Source of the DNA: Himantopus leucocephalus
Lineage: Eukaryota > Chordata > Aves > Charadriiformes > Recurvirostridae
Assembly (NCBI GenBank): GCA_003993805.1
Contig: RSEF01000002.1
Coordinates: 67,585,404-67,649,403 of the forward strand
DNA length: 64,000 nucleotides
Reading direction: 5' to 3'
This document shows positions 1-11,081 of the stretch, in pieces (within the stretch, counting starts at the first letter, position 1; each line of letters begins with the position of its first letter). The notes beneath the pieces were generated by a model. That model ran no database searches and had not been told where the DNA came from. It was given only the letters and a program-made list of their open reading frames with translations. Made by a program: the position numbers and the translations under genes.

Positions 1-1092
1 CTCTGCCCTCCTACTTCTTCTTGTAGCCGAAGACCTCCTCTACAAACACATCCTTTTTAGGCTGCAAGGATATGCTCTGGCAACTACACAACAGCTATTA
101 AGGACCAGTCCATGAGTTGCTTTTATTGCTGTAAAACAGTATTTGATAACTACCTTCAAAACTGAAGTTCTTCTAAAGACTTGTCTGTTACCAGAAAGCC
201 ACCTTCATTTCACTTCTTGGGAATTTCTCTACATTCCCTTTCACCATAATTTGAACAGTTATAAATCTGTCTGATCTACCTTTGACAGTAAGGCTTCCTA
301 CTAGGAACATGCTAAAAAAGGATTCAGTTGAATTGTTTTCTGTTTTATGTACATTACTGCATTGAAGTAACATACATTACTATTTTTTAGTAATTTTAAT
401 ATGATACTGCGTTAAAACAATGCACTGATAACTGAAAGTAATACTTAACACATTTTCAATTAATAACCTGTCTGAAAACGGATTCATTGTCAAAGAGATG
501 GAACCTTATCATTATCTAGTCATTTCTTAATGATTGAGCTAAAATGAATGAGTCAGTGCTTTATTCCTCTGAGAAATCATCAAAAAAGAAGCTCTTTCCT
601 AACATCTCAACCATGGACTTCAAAACTTCCACATACCTGCAGGAAGGCTGCCTCCTTTTCAGGATTTCTTTCCCCATATGCATTTCTGAGACATCTGAAA
701 TACTCTCTTTTCTTCTGCTGTGAATAGGCATATATAGTCACAGGTGCCAGAAACCCACCATTTTTTTGTCATTTGTATTTTTGGGTTTTTTTTGTCTTGG
801 ACAACACTTTCCAAATGTGAGATGTTACAGTTTGGGTAAAGAGAACACAGTGATTATGAAAGAAAAAAAATACTTTCTTTTAGAGTGGTGCTGAATTGTT
901 TCATTAATATTAAAATGTTCACAAAGATTTACTTTCATATTCTGAGCTGGGACAGCCCTTCAAAGTAAAAATGCTGGTCCATTGCTATTATGCTGTCATG
1001 TTAAAAAAAAAAGAAAAAAAAGATTTTTCATTTTAACAACTTCTTGGCTTTTTACCTTACAATTATAGATTTATTGTGGCTTTCAATCTTAC

Positions 1093-1424
1093 TTTTTAAT
1101 GTGCTTTTTATTGTTGAGGATGATAGATTCCATGGGGTTTTCACACTTGAGATGATTGTGTGTAAGCCTTTGCGAGTGACCTGTATGAGAACTGCTGGAT
1201 GCTGCAGATAAGCTTGAAACATCTGGGACGCAATCTGTGTGCAGGTTTTGATGGGATGTGTCATTAGTGGCTCCAACCACAACCCGGGGGTAGAGTGAGC
1301 TCAGAGTTTGCTTCGTGTTCTTGACCATCCCCTGGCAGTATGTTTCTGTTTGCTTTCTTGCTGGGACAGTGAGCACAGGCACTGATGAGTGATTTTGCAC
1401 CAGCTTGAGATTCCCTGGCCAGAT
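1093..1424 (-). other. Possible minus-strand coding exon (weak)
   Basis: On the minus strand an open frame of about 110 codons, rich in Ser, Thr, His and Asn, runs into a strong donor-like sequence (AAAAA followed by GTAAGA; the GT is at 1092-1091). The only in-frame stop at this end is the TAA that overlaps that donor, so splicing would remove it. The upstream acceptor (CTTCAGTGACAG) is weak, with little pyrimidine tract. I do not recognise the protein. Open frames of this length occur by chance in 64 kb, so this is a low-confidence candidate. Confidence 0.15.
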
Positions 1425-3330
1425 CTGTCACTGAAGATCATTACAAAGCAAATTCCCAAGTGTTACCTTCATCCTACATGTTGATCAGCACTTTGGTGTC
1501 TGTATGTGAAGACACACAAACAGGAACCTCTGCTAACATTTTGCCTTGCATTGGTCATATCCAAGTGAGATGGTTCTACTATGGCTATGTCTTTTGCATC
1601 CTAGGCATACCAGGGTGAAATATTAGACTATGAGTAACTACCCTACTGTTATGCATAAAGCATCCAGTTTTCCTAAAGTGAAATGCCTGTAACACAACCA
1701 ACCTCCCTCTATCATGGCAGGCTGGAGAGGTATCTGGCAGTACTTAGAGTCTGTGAGGTGTCTGGTGTCCATATCTAGGCTCTTGGGGCTGTCCCTTTGT
1801 CATACCTATGCAGCCTTTTGCAAGAGAAGCGATATTTGTGTCATAACAAAGTGTTTTTTTTCTGGAGGAGTCTGAGGTGTCAGGATTGTATGCCTGTCCC
1901 GTGCTGCCATGTGGATTCTGGGTCCACAGTGTCAGCCTTGGAGAATCTCAGGATGTATTAACTGTCTGTGGTAAGGAGATATCAAACCTAGAGTATAGGT
2001 CTATGGGTCATAGGACCTGTTCTTGCATACTGCAAACGGTTTCTTCAGGTGTACAGTTTGCAAATTTTTTGTCTATGGGCCTGGGAATCACTTTAAAATG
2101 TTTGCTTTATCTGTATGCATTAGTTACATCAGTAAAAAAAACATCCAAAGGTGCCTCGGTTTTCAGGGTTCCTTCCGCTTACAGGTCTCAAGAATAAACA
2201 TTGTTAGTACGCCCCAGGCTTTAGACCTCATACGCAACCTAATCAGCCTGGCTGAGCCTTGCAATGACTTTCAGGAATCTCCCCTGTCCGAGCTCAGTAT
2301 TGGCAGCTGGAGAAAACCCGAAGAAAAATACCAGTGAAGAAGGCGTCGAGGCAATTGTGAAAGATACATTCATATCGATGTCTTGAGCTACCTGGGGCTG
2401 GAAATTTTCCATTGATGTGATTTTTCCCAGGGAAATATATAATTTTGTAAAAAAACTTTCTCATGGAAAAATTTTTATTTGCAGTTTCTCATTTTCTGGA
2501 TGACAGCCACAGAGAGCAGAAATGAAATTCTGCCTTTGAACTAAGGAAGGAAGCTGTATATGTGGCCACTCAGCTGTTGATCTGCATCTGTCAGATTTAA
2601 TGTATTTTGCTAGTCAGTAGTGGAAGTGGCAAGCCTGAAACATCAAAATAATATGCATGCCCAGACTGCAGTGTAGGCTTCTTGACAGAGGCCTGATAAG
2701 CATCTCGCCAAAGCATTTGGCCCAATGCTTTAAGGATATAAAAATCCTAAGCAAAACTTTCGTCTTCTATCACTGAAGACCACAAACTGCATCTTACTGC
2801 TATCTGAAAATAGAATTTGTATGTGCCTGTGTGTGGCCTATCCTGTCTTCATCTATTTCCTCTCTGTGGAGCTGCTTTTTTTGATTCAGTTTTAATTCAA
2901 AATCTACAGCAAAACACAGATTTAAATTGAAGGAAAAAACTTGTGTGTGCCATTGGTAGTTTTATTACTTGAGGAAGAATGACTTGTGGGCACAGCCTTA
3001 CCTGAACTTCAGCTCCTGGGTATTTTCTAGGAACCCTGTTATAGTGAAAAAAACCCACCACATTGACATTTTGATGTCTGCTGCTGTGTCCATTGATGCT
3101 TTTTGAGAGTCCTCTATTCTTTTATGCTGTTTACTCCTCAGTCTTGGCTTTAGGAACTAGATATATTTCATTAGCTGAAATAAGAAAAAGGTGCCCTGAG
3201 GTACATCAGAAGCATTTACATCACTTTCATTGTAATATGATCCTAAAATCCTTTATCCTTAGTGTAACTTTGCCAGAAATTATTTCTTACCTACATGATC
3301 TATATTGCAACAAATACAGATGTGTCAGGC

Positions 3331-3351
3331 AAAAAAAAAAAAAAAAGAAAA
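3331..3351. repeat. Poly-A tract
   Basis: A run of 16 A (3331-3346) followed by GAAAAG. No retrotransposon body with matching orientation is visible upstream, so it is probably a simple repeat. Confidence 0.85.
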
Positions 3352-4639
3352 GCAGTAGTTATAGGTGAGTCTGTATTCCTAGAATATTCCTCATATAAAA
3401 TTAATGCAATGCAACACATACACACATACAAAGCAGTAAAAAAGAATATTAAATTAGTGATTCAAATTCTGTTTCCAATTAAGTTGTTGTATACCCAGAG
3501 CAATCCACAGATTGCCGCATTATTACTTTTGATTTATTCCAGTATAATTAAGAAAAACTTATGTCATCAACTTTAATGGAAGCCACAGTCTGAAAATTTT
3601 AACTAGAGAGATATAGTTTAAGGTAGTTTCTAACTGAATGAATTGCAATATAAGTCAGTATCAAAAAAAGCAGAGATTTAATACTAGTATCTTTTCATTG
3701 TCTTACCTATCTTTGTATTCTAGGTATGCATTCCAGTTACAAAAACCCGGAAGTACTAAGGCTCAAACAAAAGTATTTTTAATTTTATTTTTATATTATA
3801 TACAAAATTTGCCTGTCAATCATTCAACAGTTAAACTAAGGTAGCAAGACACATTTCTAGCAGAACAGACTCAAAGCAGAATGAGTAAATTATACCCCAC
3901 CAAACTTATTCAAAAGTCCAAAATAATCACATTCTGCTGCCTTTTCCTCATCCTGATACTTTACTTTCCTGGTACATTTCTCAATATGCATTTGTTCTGT
4001 GAGTAATGCCTCCTTATGCCTGCTCAAGTCATCACTTTGTTTGCTGTATATCCCAAGTTGCACTTTTCTGTCCCGCGTTCTGCTAACAACCTTGCAAGGA
4101 TTGCTGCAAATTTGCTTGACTCATAAAAGTAGATGTCTTTTGGCCACTAATTCATTACCTATTTGAGCCAAGCCTTATTCTGAATTATTTCAAACACATT
4201 CTCATACTAGTTGTGTGATTATTAAATCTGTCCTGTCATAGGCAACTTTAGATGGCAGTATAGGCATGGCCTGGCATGAGATTTTTTGGGTAGTCCCAGA
4301 ATCTGCACTGTGACTGATTCTTGCTGAGCATGAAGTGGCTGCCTGCACCTCAGTTTTAGAAACCAAATTAAATGTTGCTGGCCACTTAGCCAAGCACCAT
4401 GCATCTGCTACAAAATCTAGTGATAAACTAACCAGGAAAAGCTATAGTATTCAATTTATTTTTATGCAGAGAAGAGGGGATAAATGTCAAATTCACAGAG
4501 AGACACTGCTGTTTCACTGCAGAAATAATTAGATGGACCTTTCTTGGCTTCTGGACTACAGAGTAAAATGCTGCTTCTAGGTAACAGCGCCCTTTGTGCT
4601 GTTTTCAAGAGCCAGTGACTGATGTCTCCTCTTGCAAAG

Positions 4640-5110
4640 GCACATTTCCCTCTGTGATTAAATATTTATCACAGTGAGAGGCCAGCAGAAGGACTAAGTG
4701 CCTCCAATTAACTATTGCGGAGGTTCATAAGGGACTACAGTACATGTATAAATATTTTAAAAGATCAGGTCAGAGCAATGTCCATATCAGGCCATCTCCC
4801 TGTAGACTGGGGTGTGCTGTTTGTTGGTAGGCAGATGCAGGATTACTTACCAACAAGGAAAGCCTCCACTTTATTTGCTGTGCCTTAGCTATAAATCAGT
4901 TGGTAAATTATCGCATTAATCATGCATATGAAGAGCTCTGCTTTGCCTCGTGATTACAAAGGGCAAGCAAAACATAATTAAAGGTGTTGCAATCTGTTTT
5001 GTTTATCGTGGGTATTGTTATTTTTTCCAGGGTTCGCCCACAGGAAGGAAATTCATATTTAATTCTCAGGACCAAGAGGTGTCTGAATTTATGAGGATCT
5101 TAGCCATATG
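4640..5110. promoter_or_regulatory. Candidate regulatory / conserved non-coding element
   Basis: This patch is dense in TAATTA-like, ATTAAT and ATGCAT-like homeodomain or POU words (for example around 4913-4930 and 4975-4982), with few simple repeats and no long frame. Such composition is common in vertebrate developmental enhancers. The call rests on base composition and motif density only; no alignment was available. It may simply be AT-rich unique DNA. Confidence 0.2.
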
Positions 5111-5521
5111 AAAGCCCCCTGTGTCTGCTTTCATCAAGAAACAAAAGACAGGACATCTTGCCCCAGGTCTGTTATCAAGAGCACTTGGAGGGGGTGGAAG
5201 GGAGTGAGTAATGTTCTCTCCTGACCCGGCGCATAAGATTGTGCTCTGAGGGGAAGGTTGGCCGGTCCTAGGCTTATACCTTAGCTAAATGGATGATCAT
5301 TGACAGGGCTTTGGAGTTCACGGTCACTCACCGTTTTTTCACTTCTCTGCAGAGAACAACTCCAATTTGGGGTCTGTCTAAAACCTACAGTTGCGGAATT
5401 CATCTGGTCTGCCAGCATCCTGGGCAGAGCTTCTACAGACCCCAGGGCTTATAGACTCCTGTCTGCAGTTTTCATTCTTCTGGCCATGTCTTTTTTGTGG
5501 TAGTAGAATGAGATGTCAAAG

Positions 5522-5564
5522 AAAAAAAAAAAAAAGAAAGAAAGAAAGAAAGAAAAAAAAAGAC
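5522..5564. repeat. A-rich / (GAAA)n microsatellite
   Basis: A run of 14 A is followed by about five GAAA units and a further A run. The purine strand is the plus strand. Open frames across it translate to Lys/Arg or Phe/Ser runs and are artefacts of the repeat. Confidence 0.9.
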
Positions 5565-6144
5565 AAAACCTGAAGCAGCGACTGCGTTGCAACAGATTTG
5601 GAGAATCAGAATGATAATTTGTTTTATACTGAACTGTGGTGATGTAAACAAATACAGTTCTGGAGATGATCAAGAAACTAATTAATCAACAGTTTATCAA
5701 ACACATGCCTGAAATTAAAGTCTGAAACAAAGACATTTTTATGCAGTCCTTTGAGATTTGGGAACATGTCTTTATAAGGTGTTACAAAAGTTTACAGCAG
5801 TTTAAGGTGTGCGTGAAACAGATTCATTGCTTCTAAGACTGGGGCAATGTCAGGAGTACATTTCAGGCAAGGATTATACATTGCTGGGGTCTTAATGCAT
5901 GTCCTTTAATAACAACTCAGTTTTCAGTTTCTCCACCCTAGTTACATGGGCATGAGTTTCATTCAAGTTTTGACTCTGTATACAGGATCTCTGCAGGCAG
6001 ACTTGTGTTTTGGGGTGCATCATAATAAATCTGGAGCAGTACAGGTTCCCCTCAACCATACTGCAGCCTGAATTCACTGCGCTTCAAATCCCATATTGGA
6101 GCTATGCGATGTCGTGAAAAGCTCCCTGTAGGGCACCCCACTCC

Positions 6145-6193
6145 GGGGGGGGAGTGGGACCCAGGAGGAGAGGAGCTGAGCTGAGCTGAGCTG
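6145..6193. repeat. G8 run and (GAGCT)4 short tandem repeat
   Basis: Eight G in a row (6145-6152) lie 20 bp before four perfect GAGCT units (6173-6192). GAGCT is also the core unit of immunoglobulin switch repeats, but four units with no other switch-like context is only a short microsatellite. Confidence 0.8.
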
Positions 6194-8389
6194 CAATAGG
6201 GCATCGTTAGCCATTAGCTGTGTTAATGGGCAGTGCCTGGAAGCAGCAGGGGCTCATTATCCTTCCTGAGACCCTGCATGCATAAAGGAGGAGAGACCCA
6301 ACTGCTGTGGGCTTCTGGGAGCCCTTGCCTGTCAGGCTATGAAAGGACTGTTTATGCTCATGGGACCTTTCTGCATGAACCTGCTTTGCAGTCAGGTGTT
6401 GAAAGATGTTTCACAGTGTTGGTTATTTCTGGTGTGTAGCAGGCCCCTCATTTCAGCAGTTTTTCCTGTAAAAGTGGAGTGGTGTCTTTTTTTTTTTTTT
6501 TCCCCAGGCTAAATAGAGAGGAATTTGAGAGAATGTGAATGCTCTTGAAGCTTAATGAAAAGTTTGGACTTTACTGTTTGGACAGTAAGAAGAGGTCACT
6601 AACACTTCTTACATTTAGCAGAGAGAGGCAGCTTCAAGGGTGGGACCTCCTAAAGCAGGGAGGAGGTAATCTGGTGTAGAAGCTTTTGTGGAACATCTTT
6701 TGTAAGCTGCTCTCCTCAGAGGTGAGGAAGGGCACTCCTATCTCCCCTGTGCTGGAGGGACTCCAAGGGTCTCACCAGTGCAACTACTATGGGCAAAGCA
6801 ACACCCAGTGCCTTTGAGAAAACATGAAGCGGGGCAGGCTAGCAGCATGGGGCTTTTATTTTGACTGAAGAAAACACTAATTGCACTGTGATTTCTCTGA
6901 GTGGAACCACTGTATCTCTGCATGCATTTGTGCAGCCTTGGCTATGCTGAAGCTGCTATGCTGGTCAGGCCCTCTGTAAGCCATGTGCAGTAGATGTTGA
7001 AAAGGCTGATAGCTCCTACCTGCATTAGATGGAAGAAATGAGTCTTATTTATTTTTAGAATGGAAAACAGCCACAGTCGTGGCAGAGACTGTACAACTGT
7101 GGCACAGGAAATAGGTTGCAGCGATGCGCATGGCAGGTAAGTAACTTTCTTTTTCATATTTAGCAGTCGTACCGCCTGCCTCAATGTTTGGACATGCACA
7201 CATTTTAGTCAATGCACACAGATCAGGACATACCCTCTTCATAAACAGTGCATTCAAAGGCAAACTTCACTTTTGAATAACACTAAGGATGATGGGGTGA
7301 GTGGACTATGTGAAAACTCTGTCTATAAAATACCAACAGGTGTGCTTCTTCAGCACTCTCACTTCTATGGTCTGTTTGTCTAAATACAGGAGACTAAATT
7401 CTATGCTGGCAACCCACAGACTGTATGGTAAGATGAAGCTGTACTGCTTGAATACCCCAAAAGCAAAGATTCCAAGGGCTGCTGGGAGGAGGCACTCACC
7501 TAGATGGAAACTGGTACTTCTGTGGACCTGTCTGCTCCTAGGTGCAGATGTGTTATGTTGTTATTTCTTTGGATGTGTAGAGATATAATTAGAAGTGTGC
7601 TGACCTTGTAATTTTGATGATGTTTGTTTTCAGTAAATCTGACTGAGCAGGGACACACAAAAATACGTTTTAGGCAGCATGTCATTTTACAAACTTAATA
7701 ACTACATACCAACATGAAACACCTTAGCAAATTCATTTCTAGTGACATGAATAACTATTAACATACATCAAACAGGCCATCAAGCCACCTGTGACTAGCT
7801 TGGCCAACAAAAAGAAAAGCTTTCCTTTGGATTATGGTCATACCAATAATAACAGAATAACAATTATCTCTTTCTCTACTACAACATGTACCCAGCACTG
7901 TCAGAAACCCACTTCTTATTAATAGATTGGTCATCTCAAAGGAATCATAATTTTCCATTTAAACCTCACTGAAATCTCATGACAGTATATGGCTACTACA
8001 ACCTGAACATGTTCATTCTCATTTAAAATTGTTTTGACTTCAGTCGTACCCAGAGATCCTATGCAGGGCTGGAATGATAAACATACTCCAAGATGTGGCC
8101 CAGGAACTGTTGTTTCAATGCTTCATGCTCCTGCTCTTTGACAGGCTCTTTAATAACTCTGTGTCTCCCAGGATGGACTTCAGTCTTGTAAGCTGCAGAA
8201 GTTCATGGCAGCGGAATTAACCCGACTGAGGAACCCTGGGGGGATCTGAGAGAGTTTTCTTACTTTTTTTAAAATTTTTTTTTTGTTGGAAAGGGAAATA
8301 TTCTGTAAAATGCTCTTGTATCAAACAAAAAGGACTAAAATTACCCTCCTTTTTTTTCTGGAAATAATGTTGATGGAAAAATTTCCAAA

Positions 8390-9631
8390 TTTACCTGGGA
8401 TATGGGGAAGGCTGAGGTACTCAACAACCTTTTTGCCTTAGCCTTCACTGGCAAGTGCTCTAGTCACACCGTTCAAGTTGCAGAAGGCAAAGGCAGGGAC
8501 TGGGAGAATGAGGAACTGCCTGCTTTAGAAGACCGTGTTTGGGACCATCTGAGGAAACTGAAGGTACACAATCCATGGGACCTGATGAGATACACTTGCA
8601 GGTCCTGATGGAACTGGCGAATGAAGTTGCTAAGCCGCTATCCATCATATTTGAGAAGTTGTGGCAGTCTGGTGAAGTTCCTGCTGACTGGAAAAAGGGA
8701 AACATAAGCCCCATTTTTAAAAAGAGAAAAAAGAAAGACCGGGGAACTACAGGCTGGTCAGTCTCACCTCTGTGCCTGGCAAGGACATGGAGCAGATCCT
8801 CCTGGAAACTGTACAAAGTCACAGTGACTGGTGAAAGCCAACATGGCTTCACTAAGGACAAATTGTGCCTGACAAATTTGGTGGCCTTCTATGACAGGGT
8901 ACAGTGTTGGTGGATAAGGGAAGAGCAACTGATGTCATCTATGTGGACTTGACAAAGCATTTGACACTGTCCTGCATGACATCTTTGTCTCTAAATTGGA
9001 GACACATGGATTTGACAGATGGGCCCCTCAGTGCATAAGGAATTGGCTGGATGGTCGCACTCAAAGAGTTGTGGTCAACAGCTCAATGTCCAAGTGGAGA
9101 CCAGTGACAATTGGTATTCCTCAGGGGTTGGTATCGGGGCTGGCGCTGTTTAACATCTTTGTTGGTGACGCANCCCCTCAGTGCATAAGGAATTGGCTGG
9201 ATGGTCGCACTCAAAGAGTTGTGGTCAACAGCTCAATGTCCAAGTGGAGACCAGTGACGATTGGTATTCCTCAGGGGTCAGTATCGGGGCTGGCGCTGTT
9301 TAACATCTTTGTTGGTGACGCAGATGTTGGGATTGAGTACACCCTCAGCAAGTTTGCCGGCAACAGCAAGCTGTGTGGTGAGGTCGACAAGCTGGAGGGG
9401 AGGGATGCCATCCAGAGGGACCTCAACAGGCTTGAGAAGTGGGCCTGTGTGAACCTCATGAAGTGCAACAAGGAAAAGTGTAAGGATTGCACATGGGTCA
9501 GGGCAATCCCAAGGACAAATACAGGGTGGCTGGAGAATGGATTAAGAGCAACCCTGAGGAGAGGGAGTTGGGAGTGTTGGTCAATGAGAAGCTCAATATG
9601 AGCTGGCAACGTGCGCTTGCAGCCCACGAAG
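8390..9631 (+). mobile_element. CR1 LINE, ORF2 reverse-transcriptase fragment, degenerate
   Basis: Plus-strand translation in shifting frames gives the CR1 ORF2 order. First comes the linker before the RT ([19 protein letters not shown], from about 8396). Next come the [10 protein letters not shown] block and ADWKKGNISPIFKK (about 8575-8725), then the SQHGFTK block (about 8840), the [11 protein letters not shown] and IPQG blocks (about 9040-9130), and the fingers/palm end. Frames change at least three times, so the copy is dead. The RT active-site box, FADD in CR1, reads FAGN here (9353-9364): both catalytic Asp codons carry single transitions. A 149-bp part is doubled around one N, probably an assembly artefact. 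The 5' end is truncated, as usual for LINEs. The 3' end is lost in the gap beginning at 9632. Confidence 0.92.
9024..9322. repeat. 149-bp direct duplication around a single N (probable assembly artefact)
   Basis: Bases 9024-9172 and 9174-9322 are the same 149-bp piece of CR1 ORF2, separated only by one N at 9173. They differ at three places: 9109/9259, 9129/9279 and 9130/9280. Near-identical contig ends joined by a one-base gap are typical of a failed overlap merge or of two haplotypes placed in series. Because the offset is 150 bp the reading frame is kept, so the doubled RT segment looks like one long frame. Confidence 0.85.
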
Positions 9632-9731
9632 NNNNNNNNNNNNNNNNNNNNNNNNNNNNNNNNNNNNNNNNNNNNNNNNNNNNNNNNNNNNNNNNNNNNN
9701 NNNNNNNNNNNNNNNNNNNNNNNNNNNNNNN
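9632..9731. other. Assembly gap, 100 N
   Basis: Exactly 100 N, a conventional size that need not reflect true length. The left edge is inside CR1 ORF2; the right edge is not recognisable CR1. The missing sequence therefore should contain at least the 3' part of this CR1. Confidence 0.95.
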
Positions 9732-10192
9732 GTCAAAGAAATTATACTTGCAAATTAAAGACACAATATGCCTTACATTCTATTTTTATCTGTCGGAGTT
9801 TCAAATGGGTTTCAAAGTAACCATGGATTGTGTCGTTCATAAGAGGAGTTTGGAGAAGCATGGTGACTGTGCTGTGGAAGGATTATTACAGCAGACTTTC
9901 TCTTGGGACAACATTAAGGATTTCCTCTGAAGTTTTAACTAATAAGCATAGATATATTTCAATAGGGTTTATTTCCACCTGTATCTCGGATTCTTAGGCT
10001 GACAGTTTGAGAGGAGGTACTCTGAGTAAACTAGCTTGACTGACAACCAAGACTTAGAACAAGTGTCAGTACTTTATTTGGGCATGATGAAAGCATAGGG
10101 GACTGTACTGGGTTTAGAGTAAGTTTGGGGGAGAAGAATGAGAGATGTAACGCTACAAAAAGAAAACAATGGTGTTACATATCACTTCTTAC

Positions 10193-10377
10193 CTTTAGAT
10201 TCTGAATGTTAACCAGGTGTGCTTTCAGTGGTTGTGGAAGAATTCCTGACAATCACAAGAGCAGGTGTCTCCACCGTGGTTTGAAGGGAAGCAGTGATGC
10301 TAGTGGAGGAAGGACACATGGAGCAGCTTGGGATGATTGAAACTTCTGGTATTGTAGCAGCCTCATTCAGAGCAGAA
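10193..10377 (-). other. Exon-like segment, Ser/Thr-rich frame, strong splice signals
   Basis: On the minus strand a 185-bp segment is bounded by a strong acceptor and a strong donor. The acceptor has a long pyrimidine run with a CACTAAT branch-like word, ending CACTCCCCAG, with the AG at 10379-10378. The donor is CTAAAG followed by GTAAGAAG, with the GT at 10192-10191. Two frames close at once. The third encodes a Ser/Thr-rich peptide with an N-glycosylation-type NSS, ending in TAA 16 nt before the donor. A stop that close to the last junction is compatible with a penultimate exon followed by an untranslated one. It could equally be a non-coding RNA exon or chance. The protein, mucin-like in composition, is not one I recognise. 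Confidence 0.3.
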
Positions 10378-10934
10378 CTGGGGAGTGAAATTAGTGTGGA
10401 AGGAGAGGTATATAAATGTACAGGATGGTCCAAAGATACTACCTATATTGCTTCCAGTTTATGAGATAAAACTAGGAATTTTTGCTTTTTTCGTAATGGA
10501 CTGTTTCTTCAGAAACAGTGAAACTTTCACTTCAGTGAGTTTATTGTCTTAAAAAGACTAAAAATGGGCATTTTACATGGATTGCAACAATAACCTAAAA
10601 CTAAAAACTAAAATTTTTTGAAGTAATGCAAGGCTTCAGACCTGAGAACTCCTGCAGGGGAATACATCAGGATTTTGTCACTTCCTTTTGGGCTGGAGTG
10701 ATGGGCTAAATACATCTCCAGCACCTAATATGAGTTGTTAACCTTGCTAACTTTCACATTGGCAACTGGAGACACCAGTAGCCTGAGCATGCACCGAGTT
10801 TGTGCAGTATATACGCAGAGTGACTGCCAGCCTGCAGCAAAAGTTAAAGAAAACGGAATAAGAGAACTTTCCTAAAATTCACAAATGTCAGTGATAACTA
10901 AGGAGTACAAGGGACAATGGGAATAAGTTGAAAT

Positions 10935-11081
10935 GAGAGAGGTTTAGACTATATAAGGAAAATCTTTTTCCACGTGAGGGCAGGCAAGCAGGCACATGGA
11001 GATATTGTGCAGTCTTTGAGCAGGGTGTAGGGCCTGATGTCCTCCTGAGAATCCTTCCAGCATGAGTTATCCTATGATCCT
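10935..11081 (+). mobile_element. CR1 LINE 3' end remnant, internally deleted
   Basis: The plus strand follows the CR1 3' terminal order. A TTTAGACTATATAAGGAAAA block and GTGAGGGCAGG come first. After a deletion come GATGTCCTCCTGAGAATCC, CTTCCAGCATGAGTTAT and the terminal CTATGATCCT. This is the end of ORF2 plus the short 3' UTR, with most of the intervening sequence missing. Divergence is clearly higher than in the copies at 46.2 and 63.3 kb, so it is an older insertion. Confidence 0.75.

Larger units (their letters stand above)
1..8389. other. Non-coding AT-rich region, no gene recognised
   Basis: I see no recognisable protein-coding gene, RNA gene or full transposon here. The open frames are short, lie on both strands and match no family I know. 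The stretch holds homopolymer and short tandem tracts, one patch with dense homeodomain-like motifs and one weak minus-strand exon candidate, each listed separately. It is most simply intergenic or intronic DNA. Confidence 0.6.

Noticed and set aside
5391..5673. Lys-rich and Phe/Ser-rich small proteins near 5.5 kb
   Set aside because: They translate the A-rich (GAAA)n microsatellite.
8996..9601. 201-codon frame as an intact reverse-transcriptase gene
   Set aside because: Its length depends on a duplicated 149-bp piece around one N, and its catalytic box is FAGN. It is part of a dead CR1.
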